Origin: an uncultured Gemmiger sp.
GTDB lineage: Bacteria > Bacillota > Clostridia > Oscillospirales > Ruminococcaceae
NCBI GenBank assembly: GCA_949295035.1
Contig: CASFJO010000001.1
Location: forward strand, 62,001 to 126,000
DNA: 64,000 nucleotides
Direction: 5' to 3'
The position numbers were made by a program, and so were the translations under genes. Below are positions 26,020 to 33,564 of the stretch, in pieces (positions within the stretch are counted from its first letter, which is position 1; each line of letters opens with the position of its first letter). The notes under the pieces were generated by a model. The model was not told where the DNA came from. It searched no databases and saw only the letters and a list, made by a program, of their open reading frames with translations.

Positions 26020-26838
26020 TCACTCGGTGACCGAATCGTTTTTCAAGCCAAGCCAGTCCAGCACGCGGCGGATGTGGGTATCCCAATAGTCCCAGTCATG
26101 GATACCGGGATGCTCCTCCCAGGTCAGGTCCACGCCCAGCTGCCGCAGCCTGTCCCGGGCGGACAGATTGGCCTTATAGATAAAGTCCTCGGTGCCACAG
26201 CTCTGGAACACCCGCGGCAAAGGCGCGCCGGCGGCCTGCTGCCGGGCGATCAGGTGGAACAGGTTCGCGTCGGTCTGCTCCAGCGCCGCCGGATCGGCAA
26301 AGATATCCTCCCAGCAGAACGGCCCTTCGATCTCACCGCTGTGGATCTGATCCCGCACCGCCAGCAGGTCGATGGCGCCGGACAGGGAGGCGCAGGCCGC
26401 GTACCGTTCCGGGCGGGTAAAGGCCAGCCGCAGCGCGCCGTAACCGCCCATGGACAGCCCCGCCACGAACCGGTCCTCCCGCTTGCGGCTCAAGGGGAAC
26501 ATCGTTTCCACAAAGGCGGGCAGTTCCTCCGTCAGGTAGGTCAGATAGGCGCTGCCCCGGTACATATCCTGATAAAAGCTATTGGACGCGCTGGGCATCA
26601 CCACCGCCAGCTTGTGTTCCTGGGCATATTTTTCGATGCTGGTCAGCCGCATCCAGTCGGTATAATCGCCGTACGCGCTGTGCAGCGGGTACAAAGTCTG
26701 GAAACGCGCCCCGTCATAGAGGTAATCCGGCTTTTTGTGATTCAGGATCTCATCCGAGTTGGGCGTGGGGATGAACACATCCACGTCGGTGCCAAAGCAC
26801 AGGGTGGAGGAGAAAAAGTTCACCTGAAAGAACGCCAT
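26020..26838 (-). CDS. alpha/beta-hydrolase esterase (esterase D / acetylesterase type)
   Basis: A 272-residue esterase of the PF00756-like family, which includes S-formylglutathione hydrolases, tributyrin esterases and feruloyl/acetyl esterases. The nucleophile is Ser in GLSMGGYGA, Asp is in CGTEDFIY and His in HPGIHDWDYW. There is no signal peptide, so it is a cytoplasmic enzyme probably removing acyl groups from imported sugars. It follows the fructokinase gene, whose frameshifted tail now overlaps its first 19 bp. The damaged paralogue lies 15 bp downstream, so the pair arose by tandem duplication. Confidence 0.87.
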   Translation of the reverse strand: MAFFQVNFFSSTLCFGTDVDVFIPTPNSDEILNHKKPDYLYDGARFQTLYPLHSAYGDYTDWMRLTSIEKYAQEHKLAVVMPSASNSFYQDMYRGSAYLTYLTEELPAFVETMFPLSRKREDRFVAGLSMGGYGALRLAFTRPERYAACASLSGAIDLLAVRDQIHSGEIEGPFCWEDIFADPAALEQTDANLFHLIARQQAAGAPLPRVFQSCGTEDFIYKANLSARDRLRQLGVDLTWEEHPGIHDWDYWDTHIRRVLDWLGLKNDSVTE

Positions 26839-27899
26839 GTTTCCGTTCGCCTTCCTTTCGTTGTATCCGCCGCGGCAGGGCTCCGCGGCGAAGGTTTATG
26901 CCAGATAGGGCACCGTGCGGATGCACGCCGCGATCTGCTCGCGGGTGGGCATCGCCGGGATGGCGCCCTTGCGGGTGGTGGCCAGGCTGCCGGCCGCGTT
27001 GGCAAAGTCCACCAGCTGCCGGCCGCGTTGGCAAAGTCCACCAGCTGCCGGGCCGTAGTCTCGTCCAGCTGTTCGGGGCGAAGGTCCTGTTCCAGCAGCC
27101 AGGCCAGCGTGGCGCCCCAGAAGGCGTCCCCCGCGCCGGTGGTGTCCACACATTCGGTATCAAAGGTAGGGGCGGAGATCCGCACCGCGCGGGTACACAG
27201 CAGGCAGCCCGCCGGGCCCCTTGTCACCGCCAGCAGCCGCATGGGATACCGCTCCAGCAGCGCCTGCACGCCCCGATCCAGATCGGTCTCGCCGGTGAGA
27301 AAGACCAGTTCCTCCTCGCTGACCTTGACCAGATCGGCCAGCTCCATCCCCCGGCCCATCATCTCCCGGGCCGCCTCCCGGCTGTTCCACAGCGGCGGCC
27401 GCCAGTTGGGATCATACGAGATGGTCACGCCCGCCGCGCGCGCGGCGGCCACCGCCTCCAGGGTGGCGCTGCACACCGGCTCGCACACCAGCGACAGGGA
27501 CCCAAAATGCAGGATCCGCGTACCTCCGGTCGCCTGGGCCGGGATATCCGCCCGGTCCAGCATCACATCGGCGGTGCGGTCCCGGTAGAAGCTGAAGCTG
27601 CGGTTGCCCGCCGCATCCAGCCGCACGATCGCCAGGGTGGTGGGATGGGCCTCGTCCCGGCTGATGTAGCGGGTATCCACCCGCGCCGCCTCGATGTGGC
27701 GGCACAAAAAGTCGCCGAATCCGTCCCGGCCCACCTTGCTGACCATCGCGGTCTTGCGCCCCAGGCGGGCGGCCATGGCCAGCACATTGGCCGGCGCCCC
27801 GCCCAGATTCCCCTCCAGGCACAGTTTGCCGCCCTGCTCGGTGCAGACCATATCCACCAGGCACTCGCCCAGCGCCATGATATCATACCGATCGCTCAT
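26820..27899 (-). CDS. PfkB-family fructokinase, C-terminus frameshifted by tandem duplication
   Basis: As it stands this is a 359-residue frame. The first roughly 290 residues are a normal PfkB fructokinase: GECLVDMV start, NLGGAPANVLAMAARLG substrate motif and DTTGAGDAFWGA catalytic motif. A 29-bp tandem duplication (26986-27051) then shifts the frame, giving a Trp/Pro/Arg-rich tail that overlaps the next gene. Removing one copy restores FANAAGSLATTRKGAIPAMP and a stop at 26896, the typical fructokinase ending. The catalytic core is intact, but the C-terminal helices are lost, so activity is doubtful. It lies in the ribose-type ABC operon and would phosphorylate fructose or a related ketose. 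Confidence 0.88.
   Translation of the reverse strand: MSDRYDIMALGECLVDMVCTEQGGKLCLEGNLGGAPANVLAMAARLGRKTAMVSKVGRDGFGDFLCRHIEAARVDTRYISRDEAHPTTLAIVRLDAAGNRSFSFYRDRTADVMLDRADIPAQATGGTRILHFGSLSLVCEPVCSATLEAVAAARAAGVTISYDPNWRPPLWNSREAAREMMGRGMELADLVKVSEEELVFLTGETDLDRGVQALLERYPMRLLAVTRGPAGCLLCTRAVRISAPTFDTECVDTTGAGDAFWGATLAWLLEQDLRPEQLDETTARQLVDFANAAGSWWTLPTRPAAWPPPARAPSRRCPPASRSRRASARCPIWHKPSPRSPAAADTTKGRRTETWRSFR
26986..27051. repeat. 29-bp tandem duplication inside the fructokinase gene
   Basis: A direct repeat with period 29 bp: the 37-bp copy at 26986-27022 recurs at 27015-27051. Units begin GTTGGCAAAGTCCACCAGCT at 26998 and 27027. Because 29 is not a multiple of three, it changes the reading frame. 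Confidence 0.95.
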
Positions 27900-27938
27900 A
27901 CGATTTCTCCTTTTCTCTGCCGGGCTCTCCGCCCGCCG

Positions 27939-28628
27939 TCACGCAAAGCGCATACCGCTGCCGGTGCGCGCCGTCCGGCCGATCCGGGCACCCCACAACC
28001 GGCCCGGCGTTTCGGGCGCGCGGGGCGTCCGGTCGAGGAACTGGTACACCTCCAGCACAAGGCCGTTGCCCGCTGCCATGGTGCAGCGCACCCGGCCTTC
28101 CCGCTCGGACCGGTTTTCCACCGGAGGGAACAGGGGCGAAAACCCCAGGTCCGCCAATTCTTTCAGTTCCGCGTCCAGATCGGCGCATGGAACCCCCAGA
28201 TGATCCAGCCCCCAGATCGGGCAGGGGCCGGCCGGGCCGGCTCCCTCCATCGGTTGACTGATCTCGATGGAAACGCCAAACGGGGTACGGATATGGAAAT
28301 AGTACTCGCCTTTTCCCAAAACCTGGGGATTCACAAACCAGCCCTCCCCATTCAGCACCAGGTCCAGCCCTCGGCCGCGGCAATAGGCCAGCGCCGCGGC
28401 GATATCGGTGGTGCGCAGAGCCAGGTGCTCCGGCCCGGTACGGTAGCTTTCTGCGGGAAGCTCCTCTGGAACGGCGGCATTCCCCGACCGCAGATATACC
28501 ACGCAGCTGCCGCAGCGCACCGCGCCGGGGCCCGCCGGTGTAAAGAACAGATTGTCACACAGCCAGCGGGCCGCCTGCTCGGGATCGGGCAGACAGAATA
28601 CCGCGCCGGACTCGCAGGGGGTGTTCAT
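27939..28628 (-). CDS. VOC (glyoxalase/dioxygenase-fold) protein, two modules
   Basis: A 229-residue protein with two vicinal-oxygen-chelate half domains. Module one has the likely metal residues in GPEHLALRTTDIAAAL and a Glu in GVSIEISQP. Module two has WGLDHLGVPCADLD and a Glu in LVLEVYQF. This His...Glu pattern in each half fits glyoxalase I, fosfomycin-resistance or dioxygenase folds, and some members isomerise or epimerise sugars or metabolites. Its place in a sugar ABC operon between the permease and fructokinase genes suggests a catabolic role. No specific reaction can be assigned. Confidence 0.7.
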   Translation of the reverse strand: MNTPCESGAVFCLPDPEQAARWLCDNLFFTPAGPGAVRCGSCVVYLRSGNAAVPEELPAESYRTGPEHLALRTTDIAAALAYCRGRGLDLVLNGEGWFVNPQVLGKGEYYFHIRTPFGVSIEISQPMEGAGPAGPCPIWGLDHLGVPCADLDAELKELADLGFSPLFPPVENRSEREGRVRCTMAAGNGLVLEVYQFLDRTPRAPETPGRLWGARIGRTARTGSGMRFA

Positions 28629-28649
28629 GCTCGGGTCGTCCTTTCTCGC

Positions 28650-29633
28650 TTATTTCGCCTTGTTTTTCTTCAGGTTCTTCACATAGTCCACATACACGGC
28701 CGCCAGGATGACCACACCTTTCAGGATGATCTGCCAGTAGCTGTCGATCCGCATCAGGTTCAGGCCGTTGTTCAGCAGGCCAATGATCAGCGCGCCGATC
28801 AGGGTACCGCCCACAAAGCCGTAGCCGCCGGCCATGGACGCGCCGCCCAGCACGCAGGCCGCGATGGCATCCATCTCGGCGCCGTCGCCGGCCAGCGGGT
28901 TGCCGGAATAGCTGCGGGCGCAGAGCACCAGGCCCGCCAGCGCGCCCATCACGCCGCTGAACACATACACGAACATCCGGGTGCGGCGCACGTTGATGCC
29001 GCTGAACCGGGCCGCCTTTTCATTGCCGCCCACCGCGTAGATATGACGGCCCAGCCGGGTCTTGTTCAAAACGATAAACACGATCACAAAGACAACCAGC
29101 ATGTACACCACCGGCAGGGGCACTATCCCCTGCACATACCCCGTGCCCAGGTTGGTAAAGGTGCGGTCGTCGATCCGCACGGTGGTGCCGCCGGTATATA
29201 CATAGGTGGCGCCGCGCAAGATCTGCATCATGGCATAGGTCACGATGAAGGGGGGCAGGGTGGTGCGGGTGATGATGACGCCGTTGATCGAGCCGTACAC
29301 CGCGCCGGCCAGCAGGCAGATCACGATCGCCGCCGGGATCGGCAGGCCCATATTCAGCAGGGTGCCCGCCGTAACGCCGGTGATCGCCACAATGGAGCCC
29401 ACCGAAAGATCAATGCCGCCCGCGATCAGGATCATGGTCATACCGCAGGCCAGATACATATTGGAGGAGATCTGGCGGAGCACGTTCATGATGTTGTCCT
29501 GGCGCAAAAAGTTCGGCGACTGCAGGCTGATGATCACACAGAGGGCCACCAGCCCGATCAGGATCCCCGCATTGCGCTTAAAATAGTTTTTGCTGCTTCC
29601 AAACAGCTTTTCTTTCCAAGTCATACCTTCCAT
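28650..29633 (-). CDS. ribose-type sugar ABC transporter permease
   Basis: A 327-residue RbsC-like membrane protein with about eight to ten helices. Family motifs include GMTMILIAGGIDLSVGSIVA, ARFSGINVRR and DAIAACVLGGASMAGGYG. It forms a homodimeric channel for a monosaccharide taken from the binding lipoprotein encoded at 31260. AAAGGAG lies 8 nt upstream of the ATG. It follows the ATPase gene by 21 bp. Confidence 0.94.
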   Translation of the reverse strand: MEGMTWKEKLFGSSKNYFKRNAGILIGLVALCVIISLQSPNFLRQDNIMNVLRQISSNMYLACGMTMILIAGGIDLSVGSIVAITGVTAGTLLNMGLPIPAAIVICLLAGAVYGSINGVIITRTTLPPFIVTYAMMQILRGATYVYTGGTTVRIDDRTFTNLGTGYVQGIVPLPVVYMLVVFVIVFIVLNKTRLGRHIYAVGGNEKAARFSGINVRRTRMFVYVFSGVMGALAGLVLCARSYSGNPLAGDGAEMDAIAACVLGGASMAGGYGFVGGTLIGALIIGLLNNGLNLMRIDSYWQIILKGVVILAAVYVDYVKNLKKNKAK

Positions 29634-29654
29634 CTGCGAAACTCCTTTCGGGTC

Positions 29655-31142
29655 TTAAATCGAGACCGCGTTCTGCATGATCTTTTCCTGCGTGGCTTCG
29701 GTGTGGTCCAGGATGGCGGTGATCCGCCCTTCGCTCATTACAACCACCCGGTCGCTCATATTGAGGATCTCGGGCAGTTCGGAAGACACCATCAAAATGG
29801 ACATCCCCTGCTGGGCCAGTTCGTTCATCTTGGCGTAGATCTCACTCTTGGAACCCACGTCGATACCGCGGGTGGGCTCGTCCAGGATCAGCACCTTGGG
29901 GTCGGCGGCCAGCCAGCTGCCGATGATGACCTTTTGCTGGTTGCCGCCCGACAGAGAACTGATGACCGTTTCCGGTCCGGGGGCCTTGACCTGCAGCCGC
30001 TCAAAGTAGGTCTTGACGATGCCTTTCTCCTTGCCGGCATTGACATGCAGCTTGCCGATAAACTGGCTCAGCACCTTCAGGGTCATGTTGAAGGCGATGC
30101 TCATGCTGGGGAACAGCCCCTCGTTTTTGCGATCCTCAGGCACCAGACCCACGCCGGCCTCCAGGATCTGGTCCGGTTTTTTGCCCGCCAGTTCCACCCC
30201 GTTGAGCAGCACCGAACCGGACCGGATGCGGTCCAGCCCGAAGATGGCCTGCATGGTTTCGCTGCGGCCGGCGCCGATCAGCCCGGCAAAGCCCAGGATC
30301 TCGCCCTTGCGCAGGGTGAAACTCACATCGTGGACCTTGTCGGTACACAGATTTTTCACCTCCAGCACCGGCTCGGTGCAGGCGTTGAAGGTGCGGGTGT
30401 AGTAGTTTTCCAGCTGGCGGCCCACCATCAGCGCCACCAGGGCGTCGTTGCTGGTGGTGGCCACGTCGCAGGTGTCGATGTATTCACCGTCCCGCATGAC
30501 CGTTACCCGATCGGCGATCTGCTGCAGCTCGCTCATGCGATGAGAGATGTAGATGATGCCGATGCCCCGGGCGGTCAGCTTGCGCACGTTTTCAAACAGC
30601 GCGTCCACTTCCTTGTCGGACAGGGAACTGGTGGGCTCGTCCATCACGATGATCCGGGCGTTGAAGGACACCGCCTTTACGATCTCCACCATCTGCTGCT
30701 GGGCGATGTTCAGGTCCGCCACCATCGCCGTGGGCGACAGCGACAGCCCGAAATCGTCCAGCGCCTTCTGGGTGCGGGCGATCATGGCGTCCTTGTCCAG
30801 CATACCGCCGTGCCCCCGCAGCTCCCGCCCGAGGAAGATGTTCTCCGCCACCGACAGGTAGGGCACCAGCACCAGTTCCTGGTGGATGATGGATATGCCC
30901 GCGGCCCGGGCGTCCTCCACCGAATCGATCTCCACGGGCTTGCCGTCCACCAGGATCTCGCCCTCGTCCTTGCTGTAGATGCCGCCCAAAACCTTGATCA
31001 GGGTGGACTTGCCGGCGCCGTTTTCGCCCAGCAGCGCGTGCACCTCGCCTGCCCGCAGCTGCAGCGAAACACCTTTCAGCGCGTAAACACCGGGAAAGCG
31101 CTTGTGGATGTTCTTCATTTCAAGCAACAGTTGCTCCGCCAA
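29655..31142 (-). CDS. ribose-type sugar ABC transporter ATPase (RbsA/MglA family)
   Basis: A 495-residue duplicated ABC ATPase. The first half has Walker [10 protein letters not shown], signature LNIAQQQMVEI and Walker B IIVMDEPTSSL. The second half has a degenerate P-loop (GLIGAGRSE), signature SLSGGNQQK and Walker B VLILDEPTRG. This is the normal layout of CUT2-family sugar ATPases. It energises uptake through the permease encoded next. A GC-rich hairpin separates it from the binding-protein gene. Confidence 0.95.
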   Translation of the reverse strand: MAEQLLLEMKNIHKRFPGVYALKGVSLQLRAGEVHALLGENGAGKSTLIKVLGGIYSKDEGEILVDGKPVEIDSVEDARAAGISIIHQELVLVPYLSVAENIFLGRELRGHGGMLDKDAMIARTQKALDDFGLSLSPTAMVADLNIAQQQMVEIVKAVSFNARIIVMDEPTSSLSDKEVDALFENVRKLTARGIGIIYISHRMSELQQIADRVTVMRDGEYIDTCDVATTSNDALVALMVGRQLENYYTRTFNACTEPVLEVKNLCTDKVHDVSFTLRKGEILGFAGLIGAGRSETMQAIFGLDRIRSGSVLLNGVELAGKKPDQILEAGVGLVPEDRKNEGLFPSMSIAFNMTLKVLSQFIGKLHVNAGKEKGIVKTYFERLQVKAPGPETVISSLSGGNQQKVIIGSWLAADPKVLILDEPTRGIDVGSKSEIYAKMNELAQQGMSILMVSSELPEILNMSDRVVVMSEGRITAILDHTEATQEKIMQNAVSI

Positions 31143-31177
31143 AGTATCATCTCCTTTGTGATTTGGCCCAAAACCGG

Positions 31178-31219
31178 CGGGCCGCCGCCCCAGGGCTTTC
31201 CCCCCAAGGCGGCGGCCCG
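31178..31219 (-). other. intra-operon stem-loop after the binding-protein gene
   Basis: CGGGCCGCCGCC (31178-31189) pairs perfectly with 31208-31219. It lies between the binding-protein and ATPase genes; only a short T4 run follows on the minus strand. Such elements often keep binding-protein mRNA more abundant than the downstream part. Confidence 0.5.
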
Positions 31220-31259
31220 CGGTGTTATGCTATGCGGATCGTTCTGGATCGGTCCGGGA

Positions 31260-32234
31260 TCAGTCCCACTGGTCGGGCTGCATGTCATTCACGTTCTCGG
31301 GGGTCACCAGGGTGGTGTCCAGCGCGTACTCGGCCTCGATGGAGCCGCCGTCCAGCAGGGTATACGCGCACTCAACAGCCTTCTGGCCCAGGGAGACCGG
31401 GCTCTGGGCGGCGGTGGCGTACAGGCCGCCCTCCGCCACGCTGGTCTTGCCAGAAGGCGAACCGTCCACGCTCATGACCTTGATCTCGTCGGCGCGGCCG
31501 GCGCTCTCCACAGCGCCCAGAATGATCAGGGAAACGTCGTTGTTCAGGCCCCAGAACACATCAATATCCGGGTTGGCGGTGAGCATATCCTCCGCGGTGC
31601 TCAGCACGGCGTCCATGGTGGAGATGGACTTGCGGTCCACGATGGTGCAGTTGGTGCCTTCCAGCGCCTCTTCCAGGCCCTGCACCCGCTGTACAACGCT
31701 CTCGGCCAGAGGATTCACAATAATGCAAATATTGCAGCCGTCCGGGAACAGGCGCACGATCTCCTCGCCGCACTGGCGGCCGGCCTGTACGTTGTTGGAG
31801 GCGATGTAGGTCTCGATCAGGCTGCGGTCCTGCACGGCGGAGTCCACGTTGATGACCTTGACGCCGGCTGCCTGGCAGGCCTCCAGAGCGGGCTGCACCG
31901 AAGCGGAATCCACCGGGTTCAGGAACAGCACCTCGATGCCCTGGGTGATCAGATCCTCGATCACATCGTTCTGGGTCAGCTGGTCGCTCTGGCCGTCAAT
32001 GCCGATGAAGGTGTCGCCGTTGGCCTCCACCGCCTCCTGCATGGCGTCCCGCATCGCGATGTGGAACGGATTGGTCAGATCCATGCAGGTGTAGCCGAAC
32101 ACATGACCGCCGGACGCCGCCGAGCCGCCGGACGCCCCGGCGGACTCGCCCTGCTGGCTGTCGGTCCCGCCGGAGCAGGCCGCCAGAGAAAGCGCCATGA
32201 CCAGCGCCAGCACAAGAGCAATACACTTTTTCAT
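31260..32234 (-). CDS. ribose-type sugar-binding lipoprotein
   Basis: A 324-residue periplasmic-binding-protein-like lipoprotein. The signal peptide MKKCIALVLALVMALSLAAC ends in a lipobox with lipidated Cys20. After a Ser/Gly linker the type-I binding fold starts at VFGYTCMDLTNPFHIAMRDA; the motif NPVDSASVQPAL is typical of RbsB-like proteins. The start at 32234 follows AGGAGGG; an upstream ATG at 32285 is rejected. First gene of the minus-strand operon, with a consensus promoter and LacI operator upstream. The ligand is a monosaccharide, identity unknown. Confidence 0.93.
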   Translation of the reverse strand: MKKCIALVLALVMALSLAACSGGTDSQQGESAGASGGSAASGGHVFGYTCMDLTNPFHIAMRDAMQEAVEANGDTFIGIDGQSDQLTQNDVIEDLITQGIEVLFLNPVDSASVQPALEACQAAGVKVINVDSAVQDRSLIETYIASNNVQAGRQCGEEIVRLFPDGCNICIIVNPLAESVVQRVQGLEEALEGTNCTIVDRKSISTMDAVLSTAEDMLTANPDIDVFWGLNNDVSLIILGAVESAGRADEIKVMSVDGSPSGKTSVAEGGLYATAAQSPVSLGQKAVECAYTLLDGGSIEAEYALDTTLVTPENVNDMQPDQWD

Positions 32235-32298
32235 TTTTTGTTTCCCTCCTAAAGGATTCTCCAAAAATTCTGCTTCCCAATTCATGGTAATCGTTTGC

Positions 32299-32310
32299 GT
32301 AAACGTTTAC
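32299..32310. promoter_or_regulatory. LacI-family operator of the sugar ABC operon
   Basis: GTAAACGTTTAC, a perfect 12-bp palindrome with the central CG typical of LacI-family operators, about 10-20 bp downstream of the predicted ABC transcription start. It also resembles a cre site. Confidence 0.7.
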
Positions 32311-32323
32311 CAACAGTGGCTTT

Positions 32324-32352
32324 ATTATATTCCCGAAAATTGTCGATGTCAA
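32324..32352 (-). promoter_or_regulatory. consensus promoter of the ribose-type ABC operon
   Basis: On the minus strand TTGACA (32347-32352), 17 bp, then TATAAT (32324-32329): a perfect sigma-A consensus. Confidence 0.8.
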
Positions 32353-32447
32353 TTAGTACAAAACAACATGTTTTTCGTAGAATTTTTATAGATATTATAC
32401 AAGTAACGGTTGTTTGCTTTTAACGCAATGTTAAGTAACTGTTTTCA

Positions 32448-32476
32448 TTGACAGGATTTTCCTTGGCTGATATAAT
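32448..32476 (+). promoter_or_regulatory. consensus promoter of the second LacI-type gene
   Basis: TTGACA (32448-32453), 17 bp, TATAAT (32471-32476): a perfect sigma-A consensus. Confidence 0.8.
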
Positions 32477-32482
32477 TATTAA

Positions 32483-32492
32483 AAACGTTTAC
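32483..32492. promoter_or_regulatory. LacI-family operator at the repressor's own start
   Basis: AAACGTTTAC shares 10 bases with the operator at 32299-32310 and lies at the predicted transcription start of the repressor gene, suggesting autorepression. Confidence 0.6.
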
Positions 32493-32546
32493 TTCTAACA
32501 TGTTTTTGTTTATTTTGCTTACAGAGCAAGAAAGTGTGGGGAAATC

Positions 32547-33530
32547 ATGTCAAAAGCCAGCATGCGGGATGTGGCGCGGCACGCCGGCGTATCCATCGCT
32601 ACGGTGAGCCATGTCATCAACAATACCCGCTTTGTCAAGCAGGAGACCCGGCGCCGGGTACTGGACAGTATCCGGGAACTGGACTACAGCCCGGACGCTG
32701 TGGCCCGCAGCTTCAAGACCGGCCGGCGCAATCTGATCGCTTTTATCGTGCCGGATATCGCCAACTCCTTTTTTTCCACCCTGATCGAGGAGGTGGAGAA
32801 CATCGTGAGCCGGGATGGGTTCCGTCTGCTGGTGGTGAATACCAAAGAGACCAAACAGCGGGAACTGGACAACCTGCATATTCTGGCCAACGGGGTGGTG
32901 GACGGGTTCATCATTGCCTCCACGCTGGATTCCTATGAAGAGATGAGCCGGGTGCTTCCCTCGACGCTGCCCATGGTGTTTCTGGCCCGGCGGCTGCCCG
33001 AATGCCCCTGCGATACCATTGTGGTGGACAACTACGGTGCCATGTATCAGGGGGTCCGCCACCTGATCTCGCTGGGGCACACCCGGATCGGCTACATCAC
33101 CGGTCTGCCCCGGATCTCCACAACCGCCGAACGTCTTGAAGCTTACCAGGCGGCCATGCACAGCGCCGGGCTGGATTGCGAGAGGCTGGTGCGGATCGGC
33201 GACTCCATGAGCAGCTGCGTCAACGCGCACCTGACCGATCTGCTGCACAGCGGCTGCACGGCGCTGGTGGCGGCCAACAATGTGATGGCCACCGAAGCCA
33301 TGCTGCAGATGCTGGAGCAGGGGATCCGTCCCGGGCGGGATGTGGAACTGCTGGGATACAAAGACAGCGAGCAGGCCCAATACGGCCTGCAGCACATGCA
33401 CCTGATCTGCCAGCCCACGGTGGCGCTGGGGCGTACTGCCGGCCAGCAGATGCTGGAGCGGCTGGCCGATCCCGAACTGCCGGTCCGCCAAACGGTGCTG
33501 CAGGCCGCTTTTGTGCCCCGCGCCCGCTGA
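32547..33530 (+). CDS. LacI-family transcriptional repressor (sugar ABC regulator)
   Basis: A 327-residue LacI/GalR regulator. The helix-turn-helix reads SMRDVARHAGVSIATVSHVI, followed by a hinge-like region (YSPDAVARSFKTGRR) and the sugar-binding domain (IAFIVPDIANSFFSTLIEEV). It is divergent from the ribose-type ABC operon and upstream of a GH2 gene. Operators of the GTAAACGTTTAC type at both promoters indicate that it represses the transporter operon and itself until its sugar ligand is present. GTGGGGA precedes the ATG, a weak ribosome binding site. Confidence 0.92.
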   Translation: MSKASMRDVARHAGVSIATVSHVINNTRFVKQETRRRVLDSIRELDYSPDAVARSFKTGRRNLIAFIVPDIANSFFSTLIEEVENIVSRDGFRLLVVNTKETKQRELDNLHILANGVVDGFIIASTLDSYEEMSRVLPSTLPMVFLARRLPECPCDTIVVDNYGAMYQGVRHLISLGHTRIGYITGLPRISTTAERLEAYQAAMHSAGLDCERLVRIGDSMSSCVNAHLTDLLHSGCTALVAANNVMATEAMLQMLEQGIRPGRDVELLGYKDSEQAQYGLQHMHLICQPTVALGRTAGQQMLERLADPELPVRQTVLQAAFVPRAR

Positions 33531-33564
33531 TCGCCGCTTTGCCCGCCCCGAAGGAGGTACGTCC

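Larger units (their letters stand above)
32235..32546. promoter_or_regulatory. divergent regulatory region (312 bp)
   Basis: AT-rich spacer without genes. It holds two back-to-back consensus promoters and two AAACGTTTAC-type operators, listed separately. Nothing else was recognised. Confidence 0.7.

Noticed and set aside
26986..27051. Possible CRISPR-like direct repeat
   Set aside because: It is a simple two-copy tandem duplication inside a coding gene without spacers. No CRISPR array or cas gene was found.
26898..32252. A 1784-codon open frame on the plus strand
   Set aside because: It lies antisense to well-recognised transporter, kinase and VOC genes. It is an effect of high GC and codon position bias, with no recognisable domain.
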